From Nostoc punctiforme NIES-2108 (GTDB lineage: Bacteria; Cyanobacteriota; Cyanobacteriia; Cyanobacteriales; Nostocaceae), in contig LXQE01000158.1 of NCBI GenBank assembly GCA_003326195.1, positions 96,788 through 160,787 on the forward strand: a DNA stretch of 64,000 nt, read 5' to 3'. The stretch's first letter is position 1. Each line of letters starts with the position of its first letter. The position numbers and the translations under genes were made by a program. Of the stretch, positions 17,451 through 26,108 are shown in pieces. The notes under the pieces were generated by a model. That model was not told where the DNA came from. It worked only from the letters and a program-made list of their open reading frames with translations, and did no database searches.

Positions 17451-17742
17451 GTCAAGTGAGTTTAAATTTATACTCCCTTGACTTGACCCCATCTGTATTT
17501 TGGGTGCGATCGCTCCAGAAAGGCAGTTTGGTTGGCATTGATAGCATCTAGTATATGTGTTGGGCTACTGATTTCATTACACAGCCACTTTATTTATCAG
17601 CACAAGCCTTAAAAAGATGGGTTAGGCAGGATCTAGCCTTTACAAGCCGCAACGTAACTAATTAAATAATTATTAAAGATATATACATCTTTGAATTAAT
17701 GCCTGAAACTTTTTAGTAATCAATCAAACTCTCAAATAAATA

Positions 17743-17769
17743 TTAGCACTCAATGCTTGTCAGTGCTAA
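17743..17769 (+). promoter_or_regulatory. CIRCE operator (HrcA-binding inverted repeat)
   Basis: TTAGCACTC - 9 nt - CAGTGCTAA. The CIRCE consensus is TTAGCACTC-N9-GAGTGCTAA; only one base differs, and the 9-nt spacer is exact. CIRCE is the operator of the heat-shock repressor HrcA and normally precedes groESL/groEL. Here the next gene downstream on the + strand is the uncharacterised gene at 17910 (141 bp further); no chaperonin gene is present in the window. Confidence 0.85.
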
Positions 17770-17909
17770 TTTATAGCTGAGATTTAATGCCTATGATATA
17801 GACCAAAACTGCACTTTTTGCAGATGCTTTAGTTCCTTTCCAGATATTATTTTAGAAATAGAAAAGACTAAATATTTCCTGTAAGTAATATAAAATTGAG
17901 AGTACTGGC

Positions 17910-18260
17910 ATGAAATACACTTTTGATATTGTAGGCATATCTCCACTTTTGCAGTTTTTTAATCAGCAACAGCAAAATGGGCAAAAACCACCCCACGAAG
18001 GTGTGGAATACTTGGGAATGCATACGTGTACGCTAGATACGTTTTTAGAATCGGTGGAATCAGTTCCAGCAAAGTGGGATTGGAATCTGGATCAAGTAGT
18101 AGATACGGTGATTAAGTTTTGGTTGAATAACTCAGACAGTATTCGTTATTGGAAAGTACGGTTAAATGATGCTGGTAAAGATAATTTACTAGTCACAAGG
18201 TTGGCGGATATAAACGCCTTGCAAGCTGAATTTGAATCCTTACTAGATAAGGATTGGTGA
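17910..18260 (+). CDS. Uncharacterised 116-residue protein downstream of a CIRCE element
   Basis: A soluble small protein (MKYTFDIVGISPLLQFFNQQQQ start; hydrophobic-aromatic core TLDTFLESVESVPAKWDWNLDQVVDTVIKFWLN; C-terminal helix INALQAEFESLLDKDW). I know no family. The ATG has only a weak purine-rich leader (ATTGAGAGTACTGGC). The CIRCE site 141 bp upstream suggests heat-shock control by HrcA. There is no second gene in the unit; the next gene is convergent. Confidence 0.7.
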   Translation: MKYTFDIVGISPLLQFFNQQQQNGQKPPHEGVEYLGMHTCTLDTFLESVESVPAKWDWNLDQVVDTVIKFWLNNSDSIRYWKVRLNDAGKDNLLVTRLADINALQAEFESLLDKDW

Positions 18261-18325
18261 AGAGATAGGTAAAATTGAAAAAGAGTTCAGGAGGGGAGCA
18301 ATTCCGGCTCCGCCTCCAGTCAAAA

Positions 18326-19336
18326 TCAATAATTTACTCTGTTATTCTCATTTTCAAGTACTTTGAGAACTTGGAGATATAAATTTTCGACTCTTTTCGT
18401 CTGAACTTCACCAAATGATGCATAGTGAGTTAAGCTAGGAGCGCCATTTACTTCAATAATTGTATAATCTCCCATTGGCGACGTTATATCACTAGCAAGA
18501 ATATCCACACCTGATAATCTTAACTCCATATCTTTTGTAATATTTACTGCTAATTTTTTAAAATCAGGATGGATATTGTCAGTGAAGTCTATTGCCTCAC
18601 CTCCAGTTGATAAATTTGCATTATCTAAAAGATAGACTATATTATTATTAGGTATAACGTTACTAAAATTTAGCTTCCGTCTTTGCAAGTTTTTTTTGAT
18701 TCTGTAATCTTCAAAATCTATAATTTCTTTTCTACCATTTTTGATAAAAGTTTCTTGCTTCTGTTGCATAAGTTGCAAAACAGTAGATTGACCATCTCCG
18801 ATGATAAATAAGGGGATTCTTTGATATGCCGAAACTACTTTATCATCAAGTACTACAATTCTATAATCATTGCCACTATAGAACCGCTCAACCATAAATC
18901 CTGAAATTTTTTGTAATATTTTCTTAGCTACTTGATAATATTCTTGTTTATTGTGAACCTTGGTAACAAACATTCCTTGACTAAGATTAATCGGCTTGAC
19001 AATTACAGGAAATCCCAACTCCTTAGCATAATAAAATCCTGCATCTATATTTCTAGCATTAGCTATTTCTTCGCATAATTCGTTACTAAAAAATGTTTTT
19101 CCTTCAGTAACCTTATAGCCAAATTTATTCAGAAAAAAGTTTGAAACTGCTTTATCTTTAGCTATTGCTACTGAGCCAAGAGAATTAATACTAAACCTGG
19201 TATTACGAAAGAAGGTTTTATTGCCGTTTTTAAATGTAATCAATCCCATAAAGTCGCATTCTGGGTCTACTAAAACTACTGCTCCTATTTCCTCTGCTAT
19301 TTTTTGGATTATTGATGTTACGAATGGTGTTTTCAT
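18326..19336 (-). CDS. ATP-grasp ligase, related to glutathione/cyanophycin synthetase-type enzymes
   Basis: About 336 residues from the ATG at 19334-19336 (MKTPFVTSIIQKIAEEIGA); the frame is open to a TTG at 19393 but that 19-residue extension looks non-family. ATP-grasp features: GFPVIVKPINLSQGMFVTKV (nucleotide-binding Lys and glycine-rich loop), FMVERFYSGNDYRIVVLDDKVVSAYQRIP, DFTDNIHPDFKKLAVNI, SGVDILASDIT and the metal-binding YTIIEVNGAPSLTHYA. The closest overall pattern is the ATP-grasp part of cyanophycin synthetase and GshAB-type ligases. The carboxylate and amine substrates are unknown. It stands alone, with no precursor peptide or second ligase domain visible, and an A+T-rich 5' spacer. 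Confidence 0.75.
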   Translation of the reverse strand: MKTPFVTSIIQKIAEEIGAVVLVDPECDFMGLITFKNGNKTFFRNTRFSINSLGSVAIAKDKAVSNFFLNKFGYKVTEGKTFFSNELCEEIANARNIDAGFYYAKELGFPVIVKPINLSQGMFVTKVHNKQEYYQVAKKILQKISGFMVERFYSGNDYRIVVLDDKVVSAYQRIPLFIIGDGQSTVLQLMQQKQETFIKNGRKEIIDFEDYRIKKNLQRRKLNFSNVIPNNNIVYLLDNANLSTGGEAIDFTDNIHPDFKKLAVNITKDMELRLSGVDILASDITSPMGDYTIIEVNGAPSLTHYASFGEVQTKRVENLYLQVLKVLENENNRVNY

Positions 19337-19393
19337 TATTGACAACTGTAATTTCCTCGAGAATTTTTTAACTATTTGGTGACAATTAGTCAA

Positions 19394-19956
19394 GAATTTT
19401 TAATTTAAATAATTGCACTATGTGTTGTCCTTAAAGCTCTAGTCAAAAGCTAAATAAAAATTCATTCTTGAATATTTAAAAAGACTTTAACAATTTAATT
19501 ATTCTCAACTAACTATAAAAAATGTAAATGCTCGCAATGTAGCTTTACTAACCACACTATAGAAAAATTAAGAGCGTCTACGTGCTGATTAATTTTACGC
19601 ACATTATTATTCGTTTTCTCTTCAGCTTCTAATAGTATATTTTCAGACATTAATGTTTGTTTTACCACTGATGCGGACTTTACTTATGTGTATGCATACA
19701 AATTATGCAAACCCAATAATTGCCAAACTTTCTGCTTGAACATGGTTGTGTCCTGGAAACAATTGCAAGTTAAGGCTTTGAGATTCATTTGTACCTGAAA
19801 ATTCCAACTTAATTGGTCTAAAATATAGCGCTCAGTGTTGACAATTTATTAAGAATCGAATAACAAGGTGGCAGCAGCATAAAAAAAAGCGTTAGTGCAT
19901 TCCTACCTAGAAACTAATTAACGCCCTTCATTAAACTTCATACGGTTAACATAATT
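19394..19956. other. A+T-rich spacer
   Basis: Non-coding as far as I can see. A TTGACA at 19837-19842 and TAACAA at 19861-19866 (18 nt apart) could be a weak promoter for the next gene. GCGTTAGTGCATTC and an inverted ATTAACGC at about 19888-19925 suggest a hairpin. Confidence 0.4.
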
Positions 19957-20193
19957 ATGCCAGAAAATACGGATAACAAAGCTTCTCAATCAGACAATCA
20001 GACTATTGCGTATAAAGAACGCCTCAATTCTTGGGCGATCGCTCGTCTACTTCCTAATACGCAACGGGAGATTGTTGCTCGCTTCCGCAGCCGTTCTGAT
20101 GCCGATGGCTATATGCGCCACCTTCCTCAAGAAATACCAAATGCTTCCTACATGGTTGTTTTTGATTGTCAACGCCAAGCAGCTGTAATTTAA
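19957..20193 (+). CDS. Small conserved cyanobacterial protein, unknown function
   Basis: 78 residues: a polar N-terminus, then LNSWAIARLLPNTQREIVARFRSRSDADGYMRHLPQEIPNASYMVVFD. The pattern (aromatic-basic start, SRSDADGYMRHLxxxxP, ending in a hydrophobic FD strand) is one I have seen in small cyanobacterial hypothetical proteins; no function is known. ATG at 19957. Confidence 0.65.
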   Translation: MPENTDNKASQSDNQTIAYKERLNSWAIARLLPNTQREIVARFRSRSDADGYMRHLPQEIPNASYMVVFDCQRQAAVI

Positions 20194-20229
20194 ATTACAA
20201 GCGAATGGCATTAACCCTTGTTTTTCATC

Positions 20230-20346
20230 CAATATACTTGGGTTAAAGGTTATTGGTGTAGATAATTGGTCTTCAAGACGCGATAAATCAAGACGTAATA
20301 AATCGCGTCTCTACATCTGGGTTTTGGGTTTATCTGGACTGTATTG
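20230..20346. mobile_element. MITE-like element A1 with 10-bp target duplication
   Basis: Ends CAATATACTTGGGTTAAAGG (left) and, reverse-complemented, CAATACAGTCCAGATAAACC (right). It is flanked by GTTTTTCATC (20220-20229) and GTTTTTAATC (20347-20356), a 9/10 duplication. The interior carries the GACGCG palindrome (20276-20310). 117 bp, non-coding. Confidence 0.75.
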
Positions 20347-20445
20347 GTTTTTAATCTCCATTACTCTTTTGTTGCGATCGCAGGCATAGTCTACTTAAAA
20401 TTTGCGGAAACCACTATATTTAATTTGCTCTCCAGCGAGAGGCTT

Positions 20446-20480
20446 AGATCCCCTACTTCCTTCAAGAAGTCAGGGGTCTT
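20446..20480. repeat. Decayed copy of the 33-bp palindrome
   Basis: Relative of 10121-10153, with several mismatches in the arms (AGATCCCCTACTTCCTT / AAGAAGTCAGGGGTCTT). The rest of 20357-20863 is non-coding; an open frame at 20344-20655 is repeat-derived. Confidence 0.7.
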
Positions 20481-20863
20481 TTGGTTTGCAATACCTACTT
20501 CCATCTCAATTAACCAGATAAGTTGCTCAAAGCAACTCCTTAAAGGTAAACAAACTTCCACCACGGTGTACTACAGAAAATTTGCAGTTCTCATACTAAT
20601 TCTTGCTGAAGTTGCACCTTATTTTGACCTGGGCAAACCTCTCCCGCAGGCGTAGGGTTCTGTCTATGGGTCTTCAGAAATAATTGGTATCAAAAGAAGT
20701 GTAATTACAATCATAAATGATTAAGCTTTTCTGGCAAGATATAAACATTTTGATATATTAACTAAAAATAAATTCCGTAATTACCCCCTTACTACTGATG
20801 TTTTAAATTACTTAAAAGTAAAAGTTAGTGCAATAAGTCCTGAAAGTCCTAGAGAGTTAATAA

Positions 20864-23800
20864 GTGGTAAAACAGCACCGATATGACTGGTTCAAAGCTG
20901 TGATATTTTTCCGTCAACGAGAATTACTCGCGCTGTTGCTAGGGATTTTTTTCTCAATCTCTGTATTCCTACTCTGGCAGAGACTTTTAATCCAAAATCC
21001 GGGGTTATTAACACAAGTAGAATTGATTGCAGGGTTATTAGTTGTTGTCACGTTGACATTATCAATCTATTTTGCCTTGGCAATGAATGCAATAAACCAA
21101 CAAATAATAGCAATCAATCAGGAGTTAAATCACAGGATTTTTGAACAGAAACAAGTAGAAACTGCCCTGATCGCCAGTGAAAATCGTTTGCGACAGCTGC
21201 TGGAAACAGTCAAAGTCATCCCTTGGGAATTGGACTTAAAAACTTGGCGATTTATTTACGTTGGGCCGCAAGCGGTAGACTTGCTAAATTATCCGATCGC
21301 AGAGTGGTACGAGGAAAATTTTTGGGTTAATCATCTGCATCCAGATGACAAGCAAAATTCTGTTCGTTTTTGTCAAGAAGCAACTGCTAGGTGCGAGAAT
21401 CACGAACTGGAATACCGGATGTTAGCTGCTGATGGGCGAGTTGTTTGGCTGCGAGACATTGTTAGTGTCGTTGAAGAAGCCGGAACTGCGATCATGCTCA
21501 GGGGGTTTATGTTTGACATTACTGATTTGAAGCTAGTTGAAGAAACCTTGAGACTGAGAGAGAGGGCACTTGCCGCTACCAGTAATGGGATTATTATTGC
21601 CGATGCTAAACTCGCCTACAATCCAGTTATTTACGTCAACCCTGCCTTTGAGCAAATAACAGGCTACAGTGCTACTGATGTAATTGGGCAAAACTGTCGA
21701 TTTTTGCAACGCACAGATACCCAGCAACCAGCACTTAATGAATTGCGCTCATCTATTCGAACTGGAACAAGTTGCAAAGTTGTTCTTCGCAACTATCGCA
21801 AAGATGGTACTTTGTTTTGGAATGAATTGAGTATTTCTCCTATTCATGACAACAATGGTGAGTTAAGCCACTTCATTGGCATTCAGAGAGATATTAGCGA
21901 TGTCTACGACAAGCTTTGCTTACGCAAGCAAGCCGAAGCCAATCTGCGTCGGCAAGCCCTCACCTTTGAAAACATGCATGATGGCGTAATTATCACAGAT
22001 TTAACCGGAAGTATTATTGACTGGAATCCTGCTGCCGAAAGTATGTTTGGCTATACCAAAGCTGAGATTTTAACTCAATATCCCAGTATTTTGCATCAAC
22101 CGGAAGTAGCCGCAACATTAAGCGTCAACATTTTGTCAACAGTCAACCAGCAAGGACGTTGGTCAGGGGAAATACACTTTATTCGCAAAGATGGTAGTGA
22201 GGGAATTTGCGAAACAACCGTAGTTGCTCTACAGGATGAACAGGGAGAAATTGTTGCTACTGTCGGCATCAATCACGACATTACCGAAAACAAACGAGCT
22301 AAAGAGGCACTGCAACGGCAATTGCATCGCACTCTACTACTTGAACAAATTACTCAGGAAATTCGTCAAAGTCTTGACACCAGCAAAATCTTTAAGACGG
22401 CTGCTACCCAAATTGGACAAGCATTTGGAGCCGATCGCTGTCTGATCCACTCTTACATTAGTAACCCCACACCACAAATTCCCCTAGTAGCACAATATAA
22501 TACACTCCCTGGTTACTGCTCTGTATTGAAATTGGAAGTTCCCATGACTAACAATCCTTATGCCGAGCAGATGATGACCCAAGAAAGTGCGATCGCTTCT
22601 CCAGATGTGTACGTTGAACCTTTGCTGCAAAGGACTGAAGCTATCTGCCGAGAAATTGGGCTGAAGTCCATGCTGTCAATCCGCACCTCCTATCAAGGAG
22701 AACCCAATGGTGCGATCGGCTTACATCAGTGCAACTATTTTCGCCAATGGACACAAGACGAAATCGAATTACTAGAAGCTGTGGCGGCTCAACTAGGTAT
22801 TGCTCTAGCACAAGCTCACTTACTGGAACAAGAAACGCGCCAACGTGAAGAACTTACGTTGAAAAACTTTGCCTTGGAGCAGGCAAAACGCCAAGCAGAA
22901 GCCGCAAATCGGGCAAAAAGTGAGTTTTTAGCAATGATGAGTCACGAAATTCGGACTCCAATGAATGCTGTTATTGCTATGACAGGTCTACTGCTGGATA
23001 CCGATCTCACACCTCAACAGCAAGACTTTCTGGAAATAGTTCACAGTAGCGGAGATACTTTACTTACCATCATCAACGATATTCTAGATTTCTCCAAAAT
23101 TGAGTCGGGCAAACTGGAATTAGAAGAACAGCCTTTTGATTTGAGAGCTTGTGTAGAGGAGGCTATTTCCTTTTTAGCTCCGAAAGCTGCCCAAAAGGAT
23201 ATCGAACTAGTTTATCTAATCCAGCCCCAAGTTCCCATTCAGATCGTCGGTGATTTAACTCGTCTGCGCCAAGTCTTGATGAATCTGCTCAACAATGCTA
23301 TTAAGTTTACGGAAACCGGAGAAGTAGTACTCTCTGTTGAACTGGGGATTGGCGATCGAGGACTGGGCACAAGAGGCACAGGGGCACAGGGGCACAGGGG
23401 CACAGGGGAAAGACTTACTGCAACTTCTCCTTTGCTCCCCTGCTCCCCTGCTCCCCAATCCCCGATACCCGTTGAAAAAGAGCAACTTCTCTACGAAATT
23501 CAATTTGCGATCAAAGATACAGGTATTGGCATCGCACCAGAGAAAATAGAGCGATTATTTCAACCCTTCACTCAGGCTGATGTCTCCATGACTCGACGAT
23601 ATGGTGGCACAGGGCTGGGATTGGCGATTAGTAAGCGGCTCAGTAAGATAATGGGCGGCACTCTTTGGGTAGAAAGCCAGGGGTTGGTTGGTGGCAATCC
23701 TAGCCGTAGATGGGATAAAGGAAAATTATTATCATCTCCTGACTCTTCACCAGGTTCAACATTTTACTTCACCATTATTACCAAAGTAGTTGCTCAGTCA

Positions 23801-25093
23801 GAACAAGCCGAATTAAGCATTTCGCCGTTGCTTGCATCCAAACGATTATTGATTGTGGATGACAATCTAACCAATCGCCAAATTCTCAGCTTGCTAGCTG
23901 AGTCTTGGAAGATGGAAACTTATGCCGCCAAATCTGGCAAAGAAGCTTTAGTTAAACTTGCTCAGGGAACACAGTTTGATATTGCTATTTTAGATATGCA
24001 GATGCCAGAAATGGATGGCATAACCCTAGCTCGTCAAATCCGCAAGCAATCTGGTTGTCAAAATCTGCCTTTGGTGATTATGACTTCTTTAGCGAAAATA
24101 GAAACTCCTTCAGACTTTAATGATGTCAAGTTTGCTGCTTCTTTGAGTAAACCGATCAAACACTCTCAACTCTACGATGTTATTACTCGTGTTTTGGGAA
24201 ATCAGCCGATCCTAGCCAGCATTTCTCATTTTCCTTTGGTAGATCGGCATTTGGGTCATCGACTGCCACTGCGAATTCTTCTGGCAGAGGATACGGTTGT
24301 TAATCAGAAAGTTGCTCTACTGATGCTACAGAAAATAGGTTATGGCGCAGATGTGGTCAGCAATGGGCTAGAAGCGATCGCAGCTCTGCAAAAACAGCAA
24401 TTCGACGTAGTGTTGATGGATGTTTACATGCCCAAAATGGATGGGTTAGAAGCAACTCGGAGAATTTGTCAAGAATGGGGGGTGGGTGTTCGTCCCCATA
24501 TCATCGCCATTACTGCCAATGCCATACGGGGCGATCGCCAAGTTTGTCTTGCCGCTGGTATGGATGACTACATTAGCAAACCTATTCTGCTGCAAGAGTT
24601 AGCTCAGGCACTCAGCAAATGTTCACGCAAAAGAAATTTTGAATTCACTTCCATCAAACAACAAGGGGAAGTGAGACACCAAGAATTGCAACCTTCGTCA
24701 AATATCTTACAGTCAGGAAAAAACCAGACATTAAAAAGCGCGAAAATCGATGCCAAAGTCCTCCAATCCTTGCAGCTTATGCTTAGAGGAGATCGTGTGG
24801 CATTTGCTGAACTAATTGAGTGTTATCTTACAGAGACAGCCAGACTAGTGCAACATATTAGCACAGCGATCGCAACTCAGGATATCCAGACTATATGGCA
24901 AACAGCACACAAACTCAAGTCCAGCAGTGGTTCTATTGGAGCGATCGCCTTAGCGCAGCTTTGCAAGGTGTTAGAAGCACAGGCACGCAACAGTAACTTA
25001 GAAAACAATCTAGAATTACTTTCACTACTGTATCAGGAATATGAACAAGTTAAAACTGCCTTAGAACAAGAACTTGCCAAGGAAGCACCATGA
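20864..25093 (+). CDS. Hybrid sensor histidine kinase (membrane, PAS x3, GAF, HisKA, HATPase, 2 REC, HPt)
   Basis: 1409 residues from a GTG start. Two hydrophobic segments at ~20-70 are followed by three PAS regions (~105-225, ~230-345, ~360-475, with PAC-type DITD and ISPIHD blocks) and a GAF (~500-640). Then come HisKA with phospho-acceptor His694 (MMSHEIRTPMN), HATPase (NNAIKFT, DTGIGI, GGTGLGLAI), REC1 (Asp1044), REC2 (Asp1186) and an HPt domain with His1349 (AHKLKSSSGSIGA). This is a complete four-step phosphorelay in one chain. Between the N and G1 boxes, ~40 residues (about 828-868, rich in G, T, R, then P, S, L) are encoded by the dispersed G-rich/C-rich repeat at 23355-23470. It overlaps the next gene by 4 bp, its likely partner. 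Confidence 0.9.
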   Translation: MVKQHRYDWFKAVIFFRQRELLALLLGIFFSISVFLLWQRLLIQNPGLLTQVELIAGLLVVVTLTLSIYFALAMNAINQQIIAINQELNHRIFEQKQVETALIASENRLRQLLETVKVIPWELDLKTWRFIYVGPQAVDLLNYPIAEWYEENFWVNHLHPDDKQNSVRFCQEATARCENHELEYRMLAADGRVVWLRDIVSVVEEAGTAIMLRGFMFDITDLKLVEETLRLRERALAATSNGIIIADAKLAYNPVIYVNPAFEQITGYSATDVIGQNCRFLQRTDTQQPALNELRSSIRTGTSCKVVLRNYRKDGTLFWNELSISPIHDNNGELSHFIGIQRDISDVYDKLCLRKQAEANLRRQALTFENMHDGVIITDLTGSIIDWNPAAESMFGYTKAEILTQYPSILHQPEVAATLSVNILSTVNQQGRWSGEIHFIRKDGSEGICETTVVALQDEQGEIVATVGINHDITENKRAKEALQRQLHRTLLLEQITQEIRQSLDTSKIFKTAATQIGQAFGADRCLIHSYISNPTPQIPLVAQYNTLPGYCSVLKLEVPMTNNPYAEQMMTQESAIASPDVYVEPLLQRTEAICREIGLKSMLSIRTSYQGEPNGAIGLHQCNYFRQWTQDEIELLEAVAAQLGIALAQAHLLEQETRQREELTLKNFALEQAKRQAEAANRAKSEFLAMMSHEIRTPMNAVIAMTGLLLDTDLTPQQQDFLEIVHSSGDTLLTIINDILDFSKIESGKLELEEQPFDLRACVEEAISFLAPKAAQKDIELVYLIQPQVPIQIVGDLTRLRQVLMNLLNNAIKFTETGEVVLSVELGIGDRGLGTRGTGAQGHRGTGERLTATSPLLPCSPAPQSPIPVEKEQLLYEIQFAIKDTGIGIAPEKIERLFQPFTQADVSMTRRYGGTGLGLAISKRLSKIMGGTLWVESQGLVGGNPSRRWDKGKLLSSPDSSPGSTFYFTIITKVVAQSEQAELSISPLLASKRLLIVDDNLTNRQILSLLAESWKMETYAAKSGKEALVKLAQGTQFDIAILDMQMPEMDGITLARQIRKQSGCQNLPLVIMTSLAKIETPSDFNDVKFAASLSKPIKHSQLYDVITRVLGNQPILASISHFPLVDRHLGHRLPLRILLAEDTVVNQKVALLMLQKIGYGADVVSNGLEAIAALQKQQFDVVLMDVYMPKMDGLEATRRICQEWGVGVRPHIIAITANAIRGDRQVCLAAGMDDYISKPILLQELAQALSKCSRKRNFEFTSIKQQGEVRHQELQPSSNILQSGKNQTLKSAKIDAKVLQSLQLMLRGDRVAFAELIECYLTETARLVQHISTAIATQDIQTIWQTAHKLKSSSGSIGAIALAQLCKVLEAQARNSNLENNLELLSLLYQEYEQVKTALEQELAKEAP
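23355..23470. repeat. Low-complexity dispersed repeat inside the kinase gene
   Basis: GGGGCACA units, then a CTCCCCTGCTCCCCTG-type tract. Together these form the same G-rich/C-rich pair found in spacers at 8231, 29094 and 54585. Here it keeps the reading frame and is translated within the ATPase domain. Confidence 0.85.
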
Positions 25094-26046
25094 AAGCCAC
25101 AGATCAAGAAAGTCAATCTTTAGTTTTAATCGTTGATGATGAACCTTTTATTCGCCTGATACTACGGCATTTCTTAGAGCGGGAAGGCTATCAAATAGCG
25201 GAAGCTCAAAATGGCATAGAGGCAATAAATGTTTTTAAGCAACTGCACCCTGATATAGTACTCCTGGATGCCATAATGCCGGATATGGATGGATTCGAGT
25301 GTTGCACTCAGTTGGAGCTTCTGGATTGTAACAAGCACACTCCAATTTTAATGATTACAGGACTTGATGATCAAGAGTCAGTTGACCGTGCATTTACAGT
25401 GGGAGCAATAGATTTTGTTACCAAACCGATTCACTGGGCAGTTTTGCGACAACGGGTAAAACGCTTGATTCAGCAATCTCAGTTGCAGCAAAAACTGGAA
25501 GCCGTGAATCTGGAATTGCAGCGATTAGTTACTATCGATGGATTAACTCAAATAGCTAATCGCCGACGGTTTGAAGAGTATTTTTCTCAAGAGTGGCAGC
25601 TTCTAAAACGCGAGCAACGTCCGCTTTCTCTGATTCTTTGCGATGTTGATTTCTTCAAATTATATAATGATACCTATGGTCATCGGGTAGGCGATCGCTG
25701 TCTTCAGAAAATTGCCCAAGCTATCAAAGATATGATTAAACGTCCCGGAGATTTAGTTGCCCGTTATGGTGGGGAAGAATTTGCTGTGATTTTACCTAAC
25801 ACAGACACCAAGGGGGCGACTCATGTTGCCGACGAAATTTGTCATGCTGTCCGAGGTCTAGCAATTCCTCATCAAAATTCCCAAGTTAGTCCTTATGTAA
25901 CTATTAGTGTTGGGTTTACGACAGAAATTCCTCAGCCAGATTCTGACTTAGAAGAAATGATTGCCACAGCGGATCGGGCGTTATATAAAGCAAAGGCAGC
26001 AGGACGCGATCGCTTTGTGCAAAATATTTTACTACCACAGAAGTAA
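25090..26046 (+). CDS. Response regulator with GGDEF domain (diguanylate cyclase)
   Basis: 318 residues: REC domain at 10-130 with phosphorylation site Asp60 (IVLLDAIMPDMDG) and the switch Lys in FVTKPI; a coiled-coil-like linker (LQQKLEAVNLELQRL); and a GGDEF domain with GGEEF at 227-231, so catalytically competent. An RPGD motif sits exactly five residues before GGEEF (218-221), which fits the RxxD inhibitory site for c-di-GMP. Its ATG overlaps the stop of the 1409-residue kinase (ATGA), so the two are translationally coupled. The kinase most likely phosphorylates this regulator to control c-di-GMP. Confidence 0.93.
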   Translation: MKATDQESQSLVLIVDDEPFIRLILRHFLEREGYQIAEAQNGIEAINVFKQLHPDIVLLDAIMPDMDGFECCTQLELLDCNKHTPILMITGLDDQESVDRAFTVGAIDFVTKPIHWAVLRQRVKRLIQQSQLQQKLEAVNLELQRLVTIDGLTQIANRRRFEEYFSQEWQLLKREQRPLSLILCDVDFFKLYNDTYGHRVGDRCLQKIAQAIKDMIKRPGDLVARYGGEEFAVILPNTDTKGATHVADEICHAVRGLAIPHQNSQVSPYVTISVGFTTEIPQPDSDLEEMIATADRALYKAKAAGRDRFVQNILLPQK

Positions 26047-26108
26047 AAATTCCCGCTAATGTGCCAACATTTAGTTATCTGCCCCATGCCCCATGCCCCA
26101 TGCCCCAT

